Part shown: piece by piece, positions 8,453 to 16,534 of the stretch
How positions within the stretch are numbered: position 1 is the first letter of the stretch
Layout of the letters: each line of letters begins with the position of its first letter
NCBI RefSeq assembly: GCF_007164725.1
Contig: NZ_AP019697.1
Coordinates: 2,256,501 to 2,320,500 of the forward strand
Reading direction: 5' to 3'
Length of the DNA stretch: 64,000 bases
DNA from: Dialister hominis
GTDB lineage: Bacteria; Bacillota; Negativicutes; Veillonellales; Dialisteraceae
Notes under the pieces: generated by a model
Seen by the model: only the letters and a program-made list of their open reading frames with translations
Database searches by the model: none
Told to the model about the DNA's origin: nothing
Made by a program: the position numbers and the translations under genes

Positions 8453-9736
8453 ATGGAGTTTCCAAGAGAATTATACTTACAGAAGCTGATCGGCAAGATG
8501 CACAATGGCCGCGTGAAGATCATTACAGGCATCCGTCGCTGTGGTAAGTCATATCTGCTCTTTCATCTGTTTACCCGCTATCTGCACGAGCAGGGAGTCA
8601 CAGATAATCAGATCATTGGGCTTTCACTGGAAGATCTGCCAAATGCCAGATATCGTAATCCGCTGGAGTTGGATCAATACGTGCGGAGTCGAATTGTGGA
8701 TCAGTCACGTCAATACTATGTGATGATTGATGAAATCCAGTTTGTGACGGCAATTCCTAACCCGTATCTCGATGATCCGAACGCGAAGTTAACATTTATC
8801 GATGTGATCTTGGGATTGATGAAGTTATGCAATGTCGATCTCTATATCACAGGCAGTAATTCGAAGATGTTGTCCAGTGATATCCTCACACAGTTTCGCG
8901 ATCGAGGGGATGAAATACGTATCTATCCGCTGTCATTTGCGGAATTTAGCGGGGCATATGAAGGTGACAGTCGAAGAGCATGGGCCGATTACTGTACATA
9001 TGGCGGTATGCCGACAGCGGTGGAACTTCAGACACATGAAGAGAAGAGCAGATACCTGCAGGATCTGTTTCAGAGGACGTACCTTAAGGATGTGATTGAG
9101 CGTCATAACATAAAAAATGACGTGTCAATATTAGATGATCTGCTAAATGTTGTCGCGTCGGCAATTGGATCACTTACGAATGCATCAAAGCTCTCCCGAA
9201 CATTTATGAGCGAAAAGCATGTTAGCATCAGCTCGACTACAATAGAACGCTATTTAGGATATTTTGAGGAGGCTTTTCTCATTAGTAAAGCCAATCGCTA
9301 TGATGTGAAGGGAAAGCGATATATGCAGACTCCCAGCAAATATTACTTCACAGATGTAGGTCTTCGAAATGCGAAATTGAATTTTCGACAGCAGGAGGAG
9401 ACGTATATCATGGAAAATATCCTCTATTGTGATCTTATACGACGTGGATATGATGTCGATGTGGGACTCGTGGAGCAGAATGCCGTAACTGCTGAGGGAA
9501 AGAAGATCAGGAAGCAGTTGGAGGTAGATTTTGCCGTTAATCGCGGAAGCAATCGTACATATATTCAATCAGCGCTTACGATTGCAGAGCCTGAGAAGCG
9601 GAAGCAGGAGATAGCATCTCTGATACATATTCCTGACTCATTCAACAAGATTGTGGTGGTGCGAGAGTATATCACATCATGGCGTGACGAGAATGGGATT
9701 CTTTATATTGGAATCGAGCAGTTCCTGCTGGACTAA
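8453..9736 (+). CDS. AAA-family ATPase with DUF4143 C-terminal domain
   Basis: The 427-residue protein has an AAA_14 ATPase domain with Walker A GIRRCGKS (26-33), Walker B VMIDEIQF (about 90) and the sensor-like ITGSNS (about 138). It is followed by a DUF4143 region that includes the YGGMP motif, EDxxLRNAK-like residues (TDVGLRNAK) and VDFAV near residue 358. These proteins are common in gut bacteria, often near toxin-antitoxin or defence genes, and their function is not established. AAAGGGG precedes the ATG. The gene lies alone between the two copies of the cupin-start repeat, so it was probably brought in, or the region rearranged, as a unit. Confidence 0.85.
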   Translation: MEFPRELYLQKLIGKMHNGRVKIITGIRRCGKSYLLFHLFTRYLHEQGVTDNQIIGLSLEDLPNARYRNPLELDQYVRSRIVDQSRQYYVMIDEIQFVTAIPNPYLDDPNAKLTFIDVILGLMKLCNVDLYITGSNSKMLSSDILTQFRDRGDEIRIYPLSFAEFSGAYEGDSRRAWADYCTYGGMPTAVELQTHEEKSRYLQDLFQRTYLKDVIERHNIKNDVSILDDLLNVVASAIGSLTNASKLSRTFMSEKHVSISSTTIERYLGYFEEAFLISKANRYDVKGKRYMQTPSKYYFTDVGLRNAKLNFRQQEETYIMENILYCDLIRRGYDVDVGLVEQNAVTAEGKKIRKQLEVDFAVNRGSNRTYIQSALTIAEPEKRKQEIASLIHIPDSFNKIVVVREYITSWRDENGILYIGIEQFLLD

Positions 9737-9862
9737 AAAGTGTTAGGTTATTAACTTCCAGTTTGTTGAGTTGGTTCGAAATCAGATGGATATGTTTTCG
9801 CATACCCTCGGATTTTGGATATATTCCCGCAGACACTCGACATTCATAATGGTGTCTCCGGG

Positions 9863-9950
9863 CACATCGAAACCGTTTCCCTGCTGACGAGGGAGTAAAA
9901 TAAAAAGGAGCCAGCCATGCTGATCAATTTCAATGAAATAAAAGAAGCTG
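9863..9950 (+). repeat. Right copy of 88-bp direct repeat (intact cupin start)
   Basis: This stretch holds the leader, ribosome-binding site and first codons of the intact cupin gene and matches 7851-7940 with few differences. The two copies bracket the AAA ATPase gene and mark the right edge of the defence island. Confidence 0.85.
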
Positions 9951-10246
9951 TCTTCTCCGGAATGAATGGCGGGGAAGGAACAATGGCTGTCCGGATGTTC
10001 AATGACAGCAAATACCGCATCATCCCGACGAAACTCCATCCGGGCGCATCGATCGGACTCCACAAGCAGGAATCCGGAGACGACATCAATTACATCCTTT
10101 CCGGCACCGGCAAGGCTATCTGCGACGGGAAAGAAGAAATCCTCACCGCCGGCTGCTGCCACATCTGCCCTAAAGGATCCTCCCATACCATCATTAATAC
10201 TGGAGAAGACGACCTTACGATGCTGACCCTCGTCGTTCATGGATAG
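9917..10246 (+). CDS. Cupin-domain protein
   Basis: The 109-residue protein is a single small cupin. It shows HPGASIGLHKQESGDDINYILSG, with the metal-binding His and acidic positions of cupin motif 1, and CPKGSSHTIINTG for motif 2. Cupins of this size bind a metal and act as small enzymes or sugar/metabolite sensors; the substrate cannot be told. AGGAG precedes the ATG. It is first in an operon with the VOC protein (9 bases later) and the YbaK-like protein. A second cupin at 15249-15605 is a distant relative, not a close copy. Confidence 0.82.
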   Translation: MLINFNEIKEAVFSGMNGGEGTMAVRMFNDSKYRIIPTKLHPGASIGLHKQESGDDINYILSGTGKAICDGKEEILTAGCCHICPKGSSHTIINTGEDDLTMLTLVVHG

Positions 10247-10255
10247 GAGGCAGCC

Positions 10256-10636
10256 ATGAAATACAAGACCATCGACCACATCGTGATCACTACGGAAAAT
10301 CTTGAGGCATGCCTTCATTTCTATGTCGATATCCTTGGCATGAGGGCCGAGGAGAAGAACGGGAGATACGCACTCTTCTTCGGGAATCAGAAATTCAACA
10401 TCCATACAAGAAAAGCCGAATTTCTTCCTGCTGCCGGGAATCCCGAATACGGCAGTCTCGATCTCTGTCTTGCCATTGAAGGCAGCATCGAAGATGCCGA
10501 AAAGGAAATCAAGGAAAAAGGCGGCGCCATCGAAGAAGGCCCTGTCACACGCCATGGGGCGCGGGGTGAAATGAAAAGCATCTACCTGAGAGACCCCGAC
10601 GGCAATCTTATCGAACTTGCCTCTTATGAAGGCTGA
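10256..10636 (+). CDS. VOC-family (glyoxalase-like) protein
   Basis: This 126-residue protein is a vicinal-oxygen-chelate domain: IDHIVITTENLEACLHFYVDILGM at the start, a central LCLAIEGSIEDA, and LRDPDGNLIELASY at the end, the family's metal-binding Glu segment. Proteins of this subfamily (sometimes annotated as virulence proteins) have unknown substrates. AGGAGG stands before the ATG, and the gene follows the cupin by nine bases, so it is cotranscribed. Confidence 0.85.
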   Translation: MKYKTIDHIVITTENLEACLHFYVDILGMRAEEKNGRYALFFGNQKFNIHTRKAEFLPAAGNPEYGSLDLCLAIEGSIEDAEKEIKEKGGAIEEGPVTRHGARGEMKSIYLRDPDGNLIELASYEG

Positions 10637-10662
10637 ATTGGACCATTTGGAAGGAGAAATCT

Positions 10663-11145
10663 ATGAATAAGGAAAAAACCTGCCAGTACCTCAAAGACCA
10701 CGGAATCACTTTTGAGACCACCGAGCATAAGGCTGTATTCAACATGGAAGAACTGGCAGAGGACAAGCTTCCTTATCCGGAATGGGACGCCAAGAACCTT
10801 TTCGTCAGGGATGACAAGAAAAGGAATTACTACCTCATCACCGTCAAGGGTGAAAAGCAGGTGAACCTCAAAGAATTCCGCAAGGCGCAGGGCCTGAGGG
10901 CCCTCTCCTTTGCCAGTCCCGATGATCTCTTGAAGTACCTCAAGCTCACCCCGGGCTCTGTCACTCCGCTCGGCCTTCTGAATGACGAAGAAAACGCGGT
11001 TCACTTCTACCTCGATGAGACATTTTTGAGCCATAAGATGGGTGTTCATCCCAATGATAACACAGCCACCATCTGGCTGGACACAGAAGACCTCATTCGC
11101 ATCCTCAAAGATCACGGAACCGAAGTCAACATCGTGGAAATATAA
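10663..11145 (+). CDS. YbaK/ProX-type aminoacyl-tRNA deacylase domain protein
   Basis: The 160-residue protein belongs to the prolyl-tRNA synthetase-associated (INS/ProX) family of stand-alone editing domains. Landmarks are AVFNMEEL near residue 27, KNLFVRDDKKRNYYLITVKGEKQVNLKEF in the middle, and SVTPLGLLNDE with the GVHPNDNTATIWL end. ProX proteins hydrolyse Ala wrongly attached to tRNA-Pro. The ribosome-binding site is GGAAGGAG. It is the last gene of the cupin-VOC operon and is followed by a terminator shared with the convergent antiporter gene. Confidence 0.85.
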   Translation: MNKEKTCQYLKDHGITFETTEHKAVFNMEELAEDKLPYPEWDAKNLFVRDDKKRNYYLITVKGEKQVNLKEFRKAQGLRALSFASPDDLLKYLKLTPGSVTPLGLLNDEENAVHFYLDETFLSHKMGVHPNDNTATIWLDTEDLIRILKDHGTEVNIVEI

Positions 11146-11155
11146 AAAGGAAATG

Positions 11156-11187
11156 AAAAAGCAGCCTTGCAAAAGGACTGCTTTTTT
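11156..11187. terminator. Bidirectional intrinsic terminator
   Basis: AAAAAGCAG(C/T)C and its complement flank a short A-rich loop, with A and T runs at both sides. It separates the convergent YbaK-like and antiporter genes. Confidence 0.85.
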
Positions 11188-11207
11188 AGTGCAAGAACCC
11201 GCCTTCC

Positions 11208-12818
11208 TCATTCCCTCTCGAGTTCCGGCGCTAAGACGAGTATATCGCCGTCTTTGATCACGGTGCTGCCGGAAGGAATGATGGTGTCTATGCCTCTCTT
11301 GATCAGGAGGACGCGGCGGGCGCTGGAGGAGGGGATGGCGGCAAGCGGACGATTGGCCGCTTCGCTTGCGCGGTCGACGACGACTTCTTCCAGAGCGTGA
11401 TGCTCTTCATCCTCGAAACTGTGAGCCGCAAAAACCAGAAGGTCATTTTCCTTCAGAACCGTACTCCCGTCAGGCACAAGGACTTCGCCATTTCTCATAA
11501 TCATCGCCACGAGAAGATCTTTCGGAAGCTGAAGCTCTGCCAGCGACTTGCCGCACCAGCTGCTCCCTTCCTTTAGGCGCAGCCGGACGAAGCTGATATC
11601 GCTGTCATCCTGGTAATCATTAAACGTCGTGCGGATATCCGCCGTAGGATCGATCATCGAAAGCTTCTTGGCCGCGAACGGAAGAAGCGTTCCCTGAATG
11701 GAAATCGAGAGAAGTACCATGCAAAACACAAGGTTATAAAGATTGTACGTAATGTCCAACTCGGCCAGCACAGCACCTATGGCAAATACAATCGAGGCCG
11801 CCCCGCGGAGGCCCGCCCAGGAAACCAGGGCAATCTGCTCCCGCTTGGCCCCGAAAGGCGCCAGGATCGCCGCGCTTACCAGAGGTCTTGCCACAAGCGT
11901 CAGGAACGTTGTCAGCACCAGAGCCGGCACAATCACAGACGGCAGTTCCACCGGCGTCACCAGAAGTCCCAGAAGGAAGAAAATCATCACCTGCGCCACA
12001 TTCGTCAGGACATCGAAGAAATGGACCAGGTACTTCTTCTGCGGAAGCTTCGAATTTCCGATATAAATCCCGCAGAGGTAGACACTCAGATATCCATTTC
12101 CATCAAACTCTGCCGGAATCGCATACGCCAGCACCATGATCGAAAACAGGAAAACCGTGTGACTCTGCTGTGAAGGAAGCAGCCGCGAATGCAGAAGCTT
12201 CAGCGCAAGCCAGCCGATTGCGAGCCCGAAAGAAGCTCCGATCAGAAGCTGCTTGGCCAGGAGCAGAGGGAAAGAAAACGCTGCCCCGCTCAAAAGCGCA
12301 ATCGCCGCCATCGTCAGCATATAACTCATCGGGTCATTCGAACCCGACTCCACCTCAAGGAGCGAGTCCGTATGATACTTCAAAGCCAGCTTCTGCGAAC
12401 GGAGAATGTTGAAAACTGAAGCCGCATCCGTCGAAGAAATCACGGCCCCGATCAGAAAACTCTCCAGCCACGAAAGCGACAGCGCGAAATGAGCGAATAC
12501 AGCCACAGCTCCCGCCGTCCCCGCAACTCCCAGCGAAGACATTAGAGCTGCCTCGCGCAGAACCGGCCGCGCTGCCCGCATATTCGTCCCGAAGCCGCCA
12601 TAAAACATAATGAAAATCAGGCACACTGAGCATACCAGGTTCACCAGAGCATAATGATCGAACTGAATCCGAAACGGCCCGTTCTCCCCGAAGAACATGC
12701 CCAGACCGATAAAAATGAGCAAAGAAGGAACAGGAATCTTCTCCAAAAACCGATTCAGCAAAATACAAATCAAAATCACAGCCCCCAATAAAAGCAAGGG
12801 TTGATTCAACCACACCAC
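11208..12818 (-). CDS. K+/H+ antiporter, NhaP2/CvrA type
   Basis: This 536-residue inner-membrane protein has about 12-13 hydrophobic segments typical of monovalent cation:proton antiporters of the CPA1 family, including GAVISSTDAASVFNILR and SGSNDPMSYML, which hold the acidic transport residues. Residues about 400-480 form a TrkA_C (RCK_C) domain (SLAELQLPKDLLVAMIMRNGEVLVPDGST), and a second such segment ends the protein (IPSGSTVIKDGDILVLAPE). The TrkA_C domains point to the NhaP2 branch that exchanges potassium for protons. It is a single-gene unit transcribed toward the shared terminator. Confidence 0.88.
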   Translation of the reverse strand: MVWLNQPLLLLGAVILICILLNRFLEKIPVPSLLIFIGLGMFFGENGPFRIQFDHYALVNLVCSVCLIFIMFYGGFGTNMRAARPVLREAALMSSLGVAGTAGAVAVFAHFALSLSWLESFLIGAVISSTDAASVFNILRSQKLALKYHTDSLLEVESGSNDPMSYMLTMAAIALLSGAAFSFPLLLAKQLLIGASFGLAIGWLALKLLHSRLLPSQQSHTVFLFSIMVLAYAIPAEFDGNGYLSVYLCGIYIGNSKLPQKKYLVHFFDVLTNVAQVMIFFLLGLLVTPVELPSVIVPALVLTTFLTLVARPLVSAAILAPFGAKREQIALVSWAGLRGAASIVFAIGAVLAELDITYNLYNLVFCMVLLSISIQGTLLPFAAKKLSMIDPTADIRTTFNDYQDDSDISFVRLRLKEGSSWCGKSLAELQLPKDLLVAMIMRNGEVLVPDGSTVLKENDLLVFAAHSFEDEEHHALEEVVVDRASEAANRPLAAIPSSSARRVLLIKRGIDTIIPSGSTVIKDGDILVLAPELERE

Positions 12819-12989
12819 ATCCTTCCCTAAGTAATAGAAAATACTCTATTTATAACTGTAACAGCTAGGACGCAATACTGTCAAATAATCAGAGCAAATC
12901 ATCGATAATAAAAAGAAATATATGAGAAATTGGGAAGAATGGCATGGAAATGAGGGGAATAAGGAAGAAATGAGTGAGATTAGATGTAT

Positions 12990-13168
12990 CGCTAACACTT
13001 GCCTTCCCAGACGGGGAAGTACGCCCTTGACCTTGCTCTGGAAGAGAAGGTCGGGATAAGATTATGAAAGGTTTCAAACAAATAAACAGAGCTCTTTCTT
13101 TTATTCCTCTTGAAGCTGCCCCCGACGGAGGGAAGAATGCCTTTTACCTTGCTCCGAAGGAGAAGACC
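12990..13168 (+). repeat. Dispersed repeat (gacgggg-ccttgctc family), two adjacent units
   Basis: CTTGCCTTCCCAGACGGGG followed by CCTTGACCTTGCTCTGG at 12990-13051 recurs almost unchanged at 19634-19690 and in part at 45323-45390. A second, weaker unit (CCCCCGACGGAGGG, ACCTTGCTCCG) lies at 13113-13168. The IS110 element starts a little further on. Confidence 0.75.
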
Positions 13169-13302
13169 TGCTACACAAGAACAAGCCCCAATTTTAATTT
13201 TTTGGTATTTTTTGAATTTCTTATAGAATTTCTTGTCGGATTTCCTGACTGATCCTAACTGATTAGATTTTGGAGTTTGGCCGACTAATTCATTGCACTA
13301 CG

Positions 13303-13331
13303 AAAAAGCCGATCTCACACTCGGCTTTTTT
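13303..13331 (-). terminator. Terminator downstream of IS110 transposase
   Basis: AAAAAGCCGA and TCGGCTTTTTT form a stem with a seven-base loop, T-rich on both strands, 27 bases beyond the transposase stop. Confidence 0.8.
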
Positions 13332-13357
13332 CGCTTTTCTTCACTTGTTTGCCTTAT

Positions 13358-14581
13358 TTACGCAGCAAGGCCTAAGTCGCGATACAAATGCATCACCCGG
13401 CCGTAGTATATTCGTAAAAACTTAGCCATTCCTGCTACTTTTGCTACTTTTTTATACTTTCCTTCTGCCTCTTTCTTCTTTATGAACCTATATACTGCAT
13501 CATCTTTGGGGATTTTATGCATAACTAACGACATCATTACTTGATACAATACCTTCCGCAGACGCGCAGGACCTTTCTTTACTATGTGATTCTGCGAGGC
13601 TCGGAATTTCCCTGATTCATGTATTGATGGGGTCAGGCCTGCAAAGCAGATCAGAGAATGCTTGTCTTTAAAGCGTCTCACATCTCCGATCTGGGCAATA
13701 AGCGCTACTCTGGTAACTCTTCCGACTCCGCCCATCTCGCCGACGAGTTCATATTCCGGCAGATCCTTGGCTATATCTTCCATTCGTGTTAAACTAGCCA
13801 TAAGAGCCTCGTCGGCTCTTCTCAGTAATCCGACATACCACATGATGGTTTCTCTAACAATTGGATTATTGGGGATGGAAGGGATACCATTCTTTGCTTG
13901 AGCGTAGATCGTCGCTGCTTTACTCTCATTGGAACGGTATCCTTTTTCTTTTGCCCATTCGCGATAAGATGCGACAAATTCTGCTTCCGATTTAGCAATA
14001 ATATCCTCAATGTGGCAATACCTTTTTAGGAAATCCAGCAGTTTGTCTTTACCGCTGTTTATGTCGAATCCTCCGAAAAGATCGAAGATTCCTGGCATGG
14101 TCTGCTCCAATTGACTTTGCAGCAGGAGAAGGATGCGGCTTCTTTCCTCCGAAAAGTTAAGATAAGCATCGCAGAGTCTCTTCAGGAGGAAATACTTATC
14201 TCCATTAAGATCGAATTGCGGTAACTTTGCCCAATAAGCGATTCCATATCTGGCAATATTCGTGGAGTCGATGGAGTCTGTCTTTGTGTGTCTGAAGTTC
14301 TCTGCCTTATTAAAATTAGCAACCTTCAGAGCGTTGACGACAGATACAAAAATCCCATTCTGCTGCAAGAAATAGGCTATCGACAGGTGATAGACGCCTG
14401 TTGATTCCATGACGACTTTTATCTCGTCATACTTTGCTTGTACCCGAATTTCATCGACCAGAGGCTGAAGTTCCTCTTTTGTGTGCTTAACATCAAAGGG
14501 CCTGCGGATGATCTTGTCGCCAGGCGCCATGAAACACACCGTACTTTTTCTCTTGGATACATCAATACCTACACAGATCAT
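13358..14581 (-). CDS. IS110-family transposase
   Basis: The 407-residue protein has the RuvC-like DEDD N-terminal domain: CVGIDVSKRKSTV with Asp7, VVMESTGVYH near residue 60, and NFRHTKTDSIDS near 97. The C-terminal Transposase_20 domain shows LVGEMGGVGRVTRVALIAQIGD and ICFAGLTPSIHESGKF. IS110 recombinases insert the element into a target chosen by a structured bridge RNA encoded beside the gene. AGGAGG stands upstream of the ATG. The gene is uninterrupted, so the element could be active. Confidence 0.93.
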   Translation of the reverse strand: MICVGIDVSKRKSTVCFMAPGDKIIRRPFDVKHTKEELQPLVDEIRVQAKYDEIKVVMESTGVYHLSIAYFLQQNGIFVSVVNALKVANFNKAENFRHTKTDSIDSTNIARYGIAYWAKLPQFDLNGDKYFLLKRLCDAYLNFSEERSRILLLLQSQLEQTMPGIFDLFGGFDINSGKDKLLDFLKRYCHIEDIIAKSEAEFVASYREWAKEKGYRSNESKAATIYAQAKNGIPSIPNNPIVRETIMWYVGLLRRADEALMASLTRMEDIAKDLPEYELVGEMGGVGRVTRVALIAQIGDVRRFKDKHSLICFAGLTPSIHESGKFRASQNHIVKKGPARLRKVLYQVMMSLVMHKIPKDDAVYRFIKKKEAEGKYKKVAKVAGMAKFLRIYYGRVMHLYRDLGLAA

Positions 14582-14830
14582 AAGTGACCTCCTATAAAAG
14601 ATATTTGTAGTTGGTAGACGCTAATCCTTCACACACTTATTACCACTCAAACTAGTTTTTTTACACGAACACGGAGATAAACCCGCCTAACGCGAGCACA
14701 CATAATAAGGGGAAGGCTGACCCTCTTCTCCACGTCCAGTAAACGGACCGGTGGTTCGCCGTCAAGCCATCTACTCCCCTAATTATATGCAATAAGCGCA
14801 GCGGATAGGAGCGACCTATCTACTACACTT
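14582..14830 (-). ncRNA. Candidate IS110 bridge RNA region
   Basis: This is the non-coding 5' region of the IS110 element, about 250 nt. On the minus strand it holds GATAGG-TCGCT-CCTATC, a perfect small hairpin, then a larger stem in which GGCTTGAC pairs with GTCAGCC around CCAC/GTGG and GTCC-GTTTACT-GGAC, that is, stems separated by internal loops. IS110-group elements are known to encode a bridge RNA with target- and donor-binding loops at exactly this place. The assignment is by position and fold only; the loops have not been matched to target and donor DNA. Confidence 0.5.
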
Positions 14831-14847
14831 CTATTGTACTAGGTGGC

Positions 14848-15105
14848 TCGTATACCGGTTGACAATAATGGCAATTGCACAAATGCCTAATAAGTTAGTG
14901 TACGAGACGGATGAGATGTAGTTCCTCAGCCGTAGGCTGGTTTTATGGTTTTTAAAGGTGCAGTAAATAGAAAAGGACATCAGCGGTAACAACACAAATG
15001 TCTCATAAGTTGGTGTACGGGGCGGAAACAGCATTTCTCTCAAGGCGTCAGCCTTGGTTTTATGGTTTTCAAAAGGGTTGATTACCACGCAGCAAAGCTG
15101 CGGCT
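14848..15105 (+). repeat. Dispersed repeat cluster beside IS110 (two related units)
   Basis: Two related units occur in tandem: 14858-14958 (GTTGACAATAATGG, ATAAGTTAGTGTACG, GGTTTTATGGTTTTT) and 14967-15070 (GACATCAGCGGTAACAACAC, ATAAGTTGGTGTACG, GGTTTTATGGTTTTC), then TTACCACGCAGCAAAGCTGC. The second unit's GACATCAGCGGTAACAACAC recurs at about 19709, where an ISL3 element cuts it. Confidence 0.75.
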
Positions 15106-15209
15106 GTATGACTTCCTCTGTTATCCTTTCCTGCCCGCAAAGCCATAAGATTTCATGATACGGGGGTAAAACTCCATTTTAAATTTGATGATTTCTGGTT
15201 CCGCCATCT

Positions 15210-15236
15210 AAAAAGCCCCGCATTTGCGGGGCTTTT
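15210..15236 (-). terminator. Terminator of the AmmeMemoRadiSam operon
   Basis: AAAAGCCCCGC and GCGGGGCTTTTC form a GC-rich stem with a short loop, directly after the minus-strand cupin gene. Confidence 0.9.
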
Positions 15237-15248
15237 CCTGTCTTACTT

Positions 15249-15605
15249 TTATTCTTCCTTCTTATCCAGATCGTACAGGATGAGTCCGATGAAGACGAGG
15301 TTTTCTTCTCCTATGTTTTCGATGCCGTGAGAGTTTCCGTTTTCACAGCAGGCGGAGTCGCCCGGGTTCATTTCGTAGGTCTTGTCGTTGTCGGTGTAGA
15401 GGGCTTTGCCGGAGAGGATGTGGTAGATCTCGCGGTCGCCCTTGTGTTTGTGGACGCCCATGGAGCAGCCCTTTTCGAGGGTGGCTTTGACGAAGAGGCG
15501 TGCGTTTTCGCGGAGGGTTTCCGGGCCTGCGATGTGTTCTAAGATGATGCGGCCTTTTCCGCCGTTGGCGTGGTCGATGATGGTTACGGGTGGTTTTTCG
15601 AGCAT
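15249..15605 (-). CDS. Cupin-domain protein of the AmmeMemoRadiSam operon
   Basis: The 118-residue single-domain cupin shows motif 1 as KGCSMGVHKHKGDREIYHILSG, with His-x-His, Glu and His metal ligands, and motif 2 as MNPGDSACCENGNSHGIENIG. It starts 12 bases after the end of the AmrS gene and ends at a strong terminator, so it is the last gene of that operon. Its function is unknown; a metal-binding small-molecule role is the usual expectation for this fold. Its constant place beside AmrS may be informative. Confidence 0.82.
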   Translation of the reverse strand: MLEKPPVTIIDHANGGKGRIILEHIAGPETLRENARLFVKATLEKGCSMGVHKHKGDREIYHILSGKALYTDNDKTYEMNPGDSACCENGNSHGIENIGEENLVFIGLILYDLDKKEE

Positions 15606-15617
15606 GATGGGTCTCCT

Positions 15618-16511
15618 TTACGATTCATTGGTCCAGCCGCGGCGGAGGAGTTTCAGGGTTTCTGTATTTCCTATGTTGACGTGGCGGAGAGATTTTCTGG
15701 CAATATTTCCGAGCCTGACGAGGGTGTCGACGGGTGTCGGCGGCAGGTCCTGCATGCGGAGGCGCGGGAAGAAACGGGTGATGTGGAGGGGAAGGTCCGG
15801 GCTGACGGAGGCGAGCCAGACGGAAAGGTCTTCGAAGGCTTCGGGGTCGTCGTTGACACCCGGGATGATGAGGCAGGTGATTTCGACGTGGGACACTTCA
15901 CTGGCGCGGACGATGGTGCGTTTCACGGTGGGAAGGTCGCCGCCCCAGGAGCGGTAGAGCTCTGGGTCCCATGTCTTGAGGTCGATGTTCCATGCATCGA
16001 TCAGGGGAAGAAGGGCAGTGAGCGGCTCTTCGTTCACGCAGCCGTTGGTGACCATGGCGTTCACCATGCCGGCCTCTTTGATGAGGGGCGCGGTGTCACG
16101 GATGAATTCGTAGGACAGAAGGGGCTCGTTGTACGTGTAGGCGACGCCGATATTTCCTTCTTTCCTTGTGGAAATGGCAAGGTCCAGGACGTCCTTGGGC
16201 GTCATGCGGCGGAAGGCCGGTTCTGCCTGGGAAATTTCCCAGTTCTGACAGAAGGGGCAGCACATGTTGCAGCCCATGCTCCCGATGGAGAGGATGCGCG
16301 AGCCCGGATGGAAGTGGGCGAAGGGCTTCTTCTCGATGGGGTCGAGCGCAGCGGACGTGCACATGCCGTATGTGACGGCGCGCAGCAGCCCGTGGTCGTT
16401 CAGTCGCGTGCGGCACCAGCCTCTGTGGTTCAGAGGGATCTGGCACTCGTGCGGGCAAAGATGACAGACGATGCTGCCATCGGTATTTCTTTCATAAAAT
16501 ACAGCTTCCAT
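15618..16511 (-). CDS. amrS: AmmeMemoRadiSam system radical SAM enzyme AmrS
   Basis: The 297-residue protein is a radical SAM enzyme with the cluster motif Cys81-x3-Cys85-x2-Cys88 in GSMGCNMCCPFCQNWEIS, which is characteristic of AmrS. The N-terminus carries CHLCPHECQI and GWC, the extra cysteines of this family. Downstream are GVAYTYNEPLLSYEF and the WNIDLKTW segment. AmrS occurs with Memo and AMMECR1 proteins in bacteria and archaea; the reaction is not established. Here it follows a Memo-AMMECR1 fusion gene by 23 bases. Confidence 0.9.
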   Translation of the reverse strand: MEAVFYERNTDGSIVCHLCPHECQIPLNHRGWCRTRLNDHGLLRAVTYGMCTSAALDPIEKKPFAHFHPGSRILSIGSMGCNMCCPFCQNWEISQAEPAFRRMTPKDVLDLAISTRKEGNIGVAYTYNEPLLSYEFIRDTAPLIKEAGMVNAMVTNGCVNEEPLTALLPLIDAWNIDLKTWDPELYRSWGGDLPTVKRTIVRASEVSHVEITCLIIPGVNDDPEAFEDLSVWLASVSPDLPLHITRFFPRLRMQDLPPTPVDTLVRLGNIARKSLRHVNIGNTETLKLLRRGWTNES

Positions 16512-16534
16512 GATGCCTCCGAAAGGCCGGAGGA

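Larger units (their letters stand above)
13300..14845 (-). mobile_element. IS110-family insertion sequence (ends approximate)
   Basis: The element consists of the DEDD transposase gene and a leader of about 250 nt on its 5' side. IS110 elements have no clear terminal inverted repeats, so the borders are estimates: dispersed repeat sequence resumes near 14848 on one side and ends near 13168 on the other. A long 5' non-coding region places it in the IS110 rather than the IS1111 group. Confidence 0.7.

Noticed and set aside
8191-8547. Plus-strand frame of 118 codons overlapping the AAA ATPase start
   Set aside because: It is the antisense of the recombinase remnant and then overlaps the ATPase gene in another frame; no ribosome-binding site.
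9737-9862. GGTTCGAAATC resembling a tRNA T-loop near 9774
   Set aside because: No acceptor, D or anticodon stem can be drawn around it.
14831-15088. Minus-strand frame of 85 codons with PTYETFVLLPLMS, also partly present at 19596-19814
   Set aside because: The shared peptide is the translation of the dispersed repeat at both places. No ribosome-binding site or family was seen, so it is repeat DNA and not a conserved gene.
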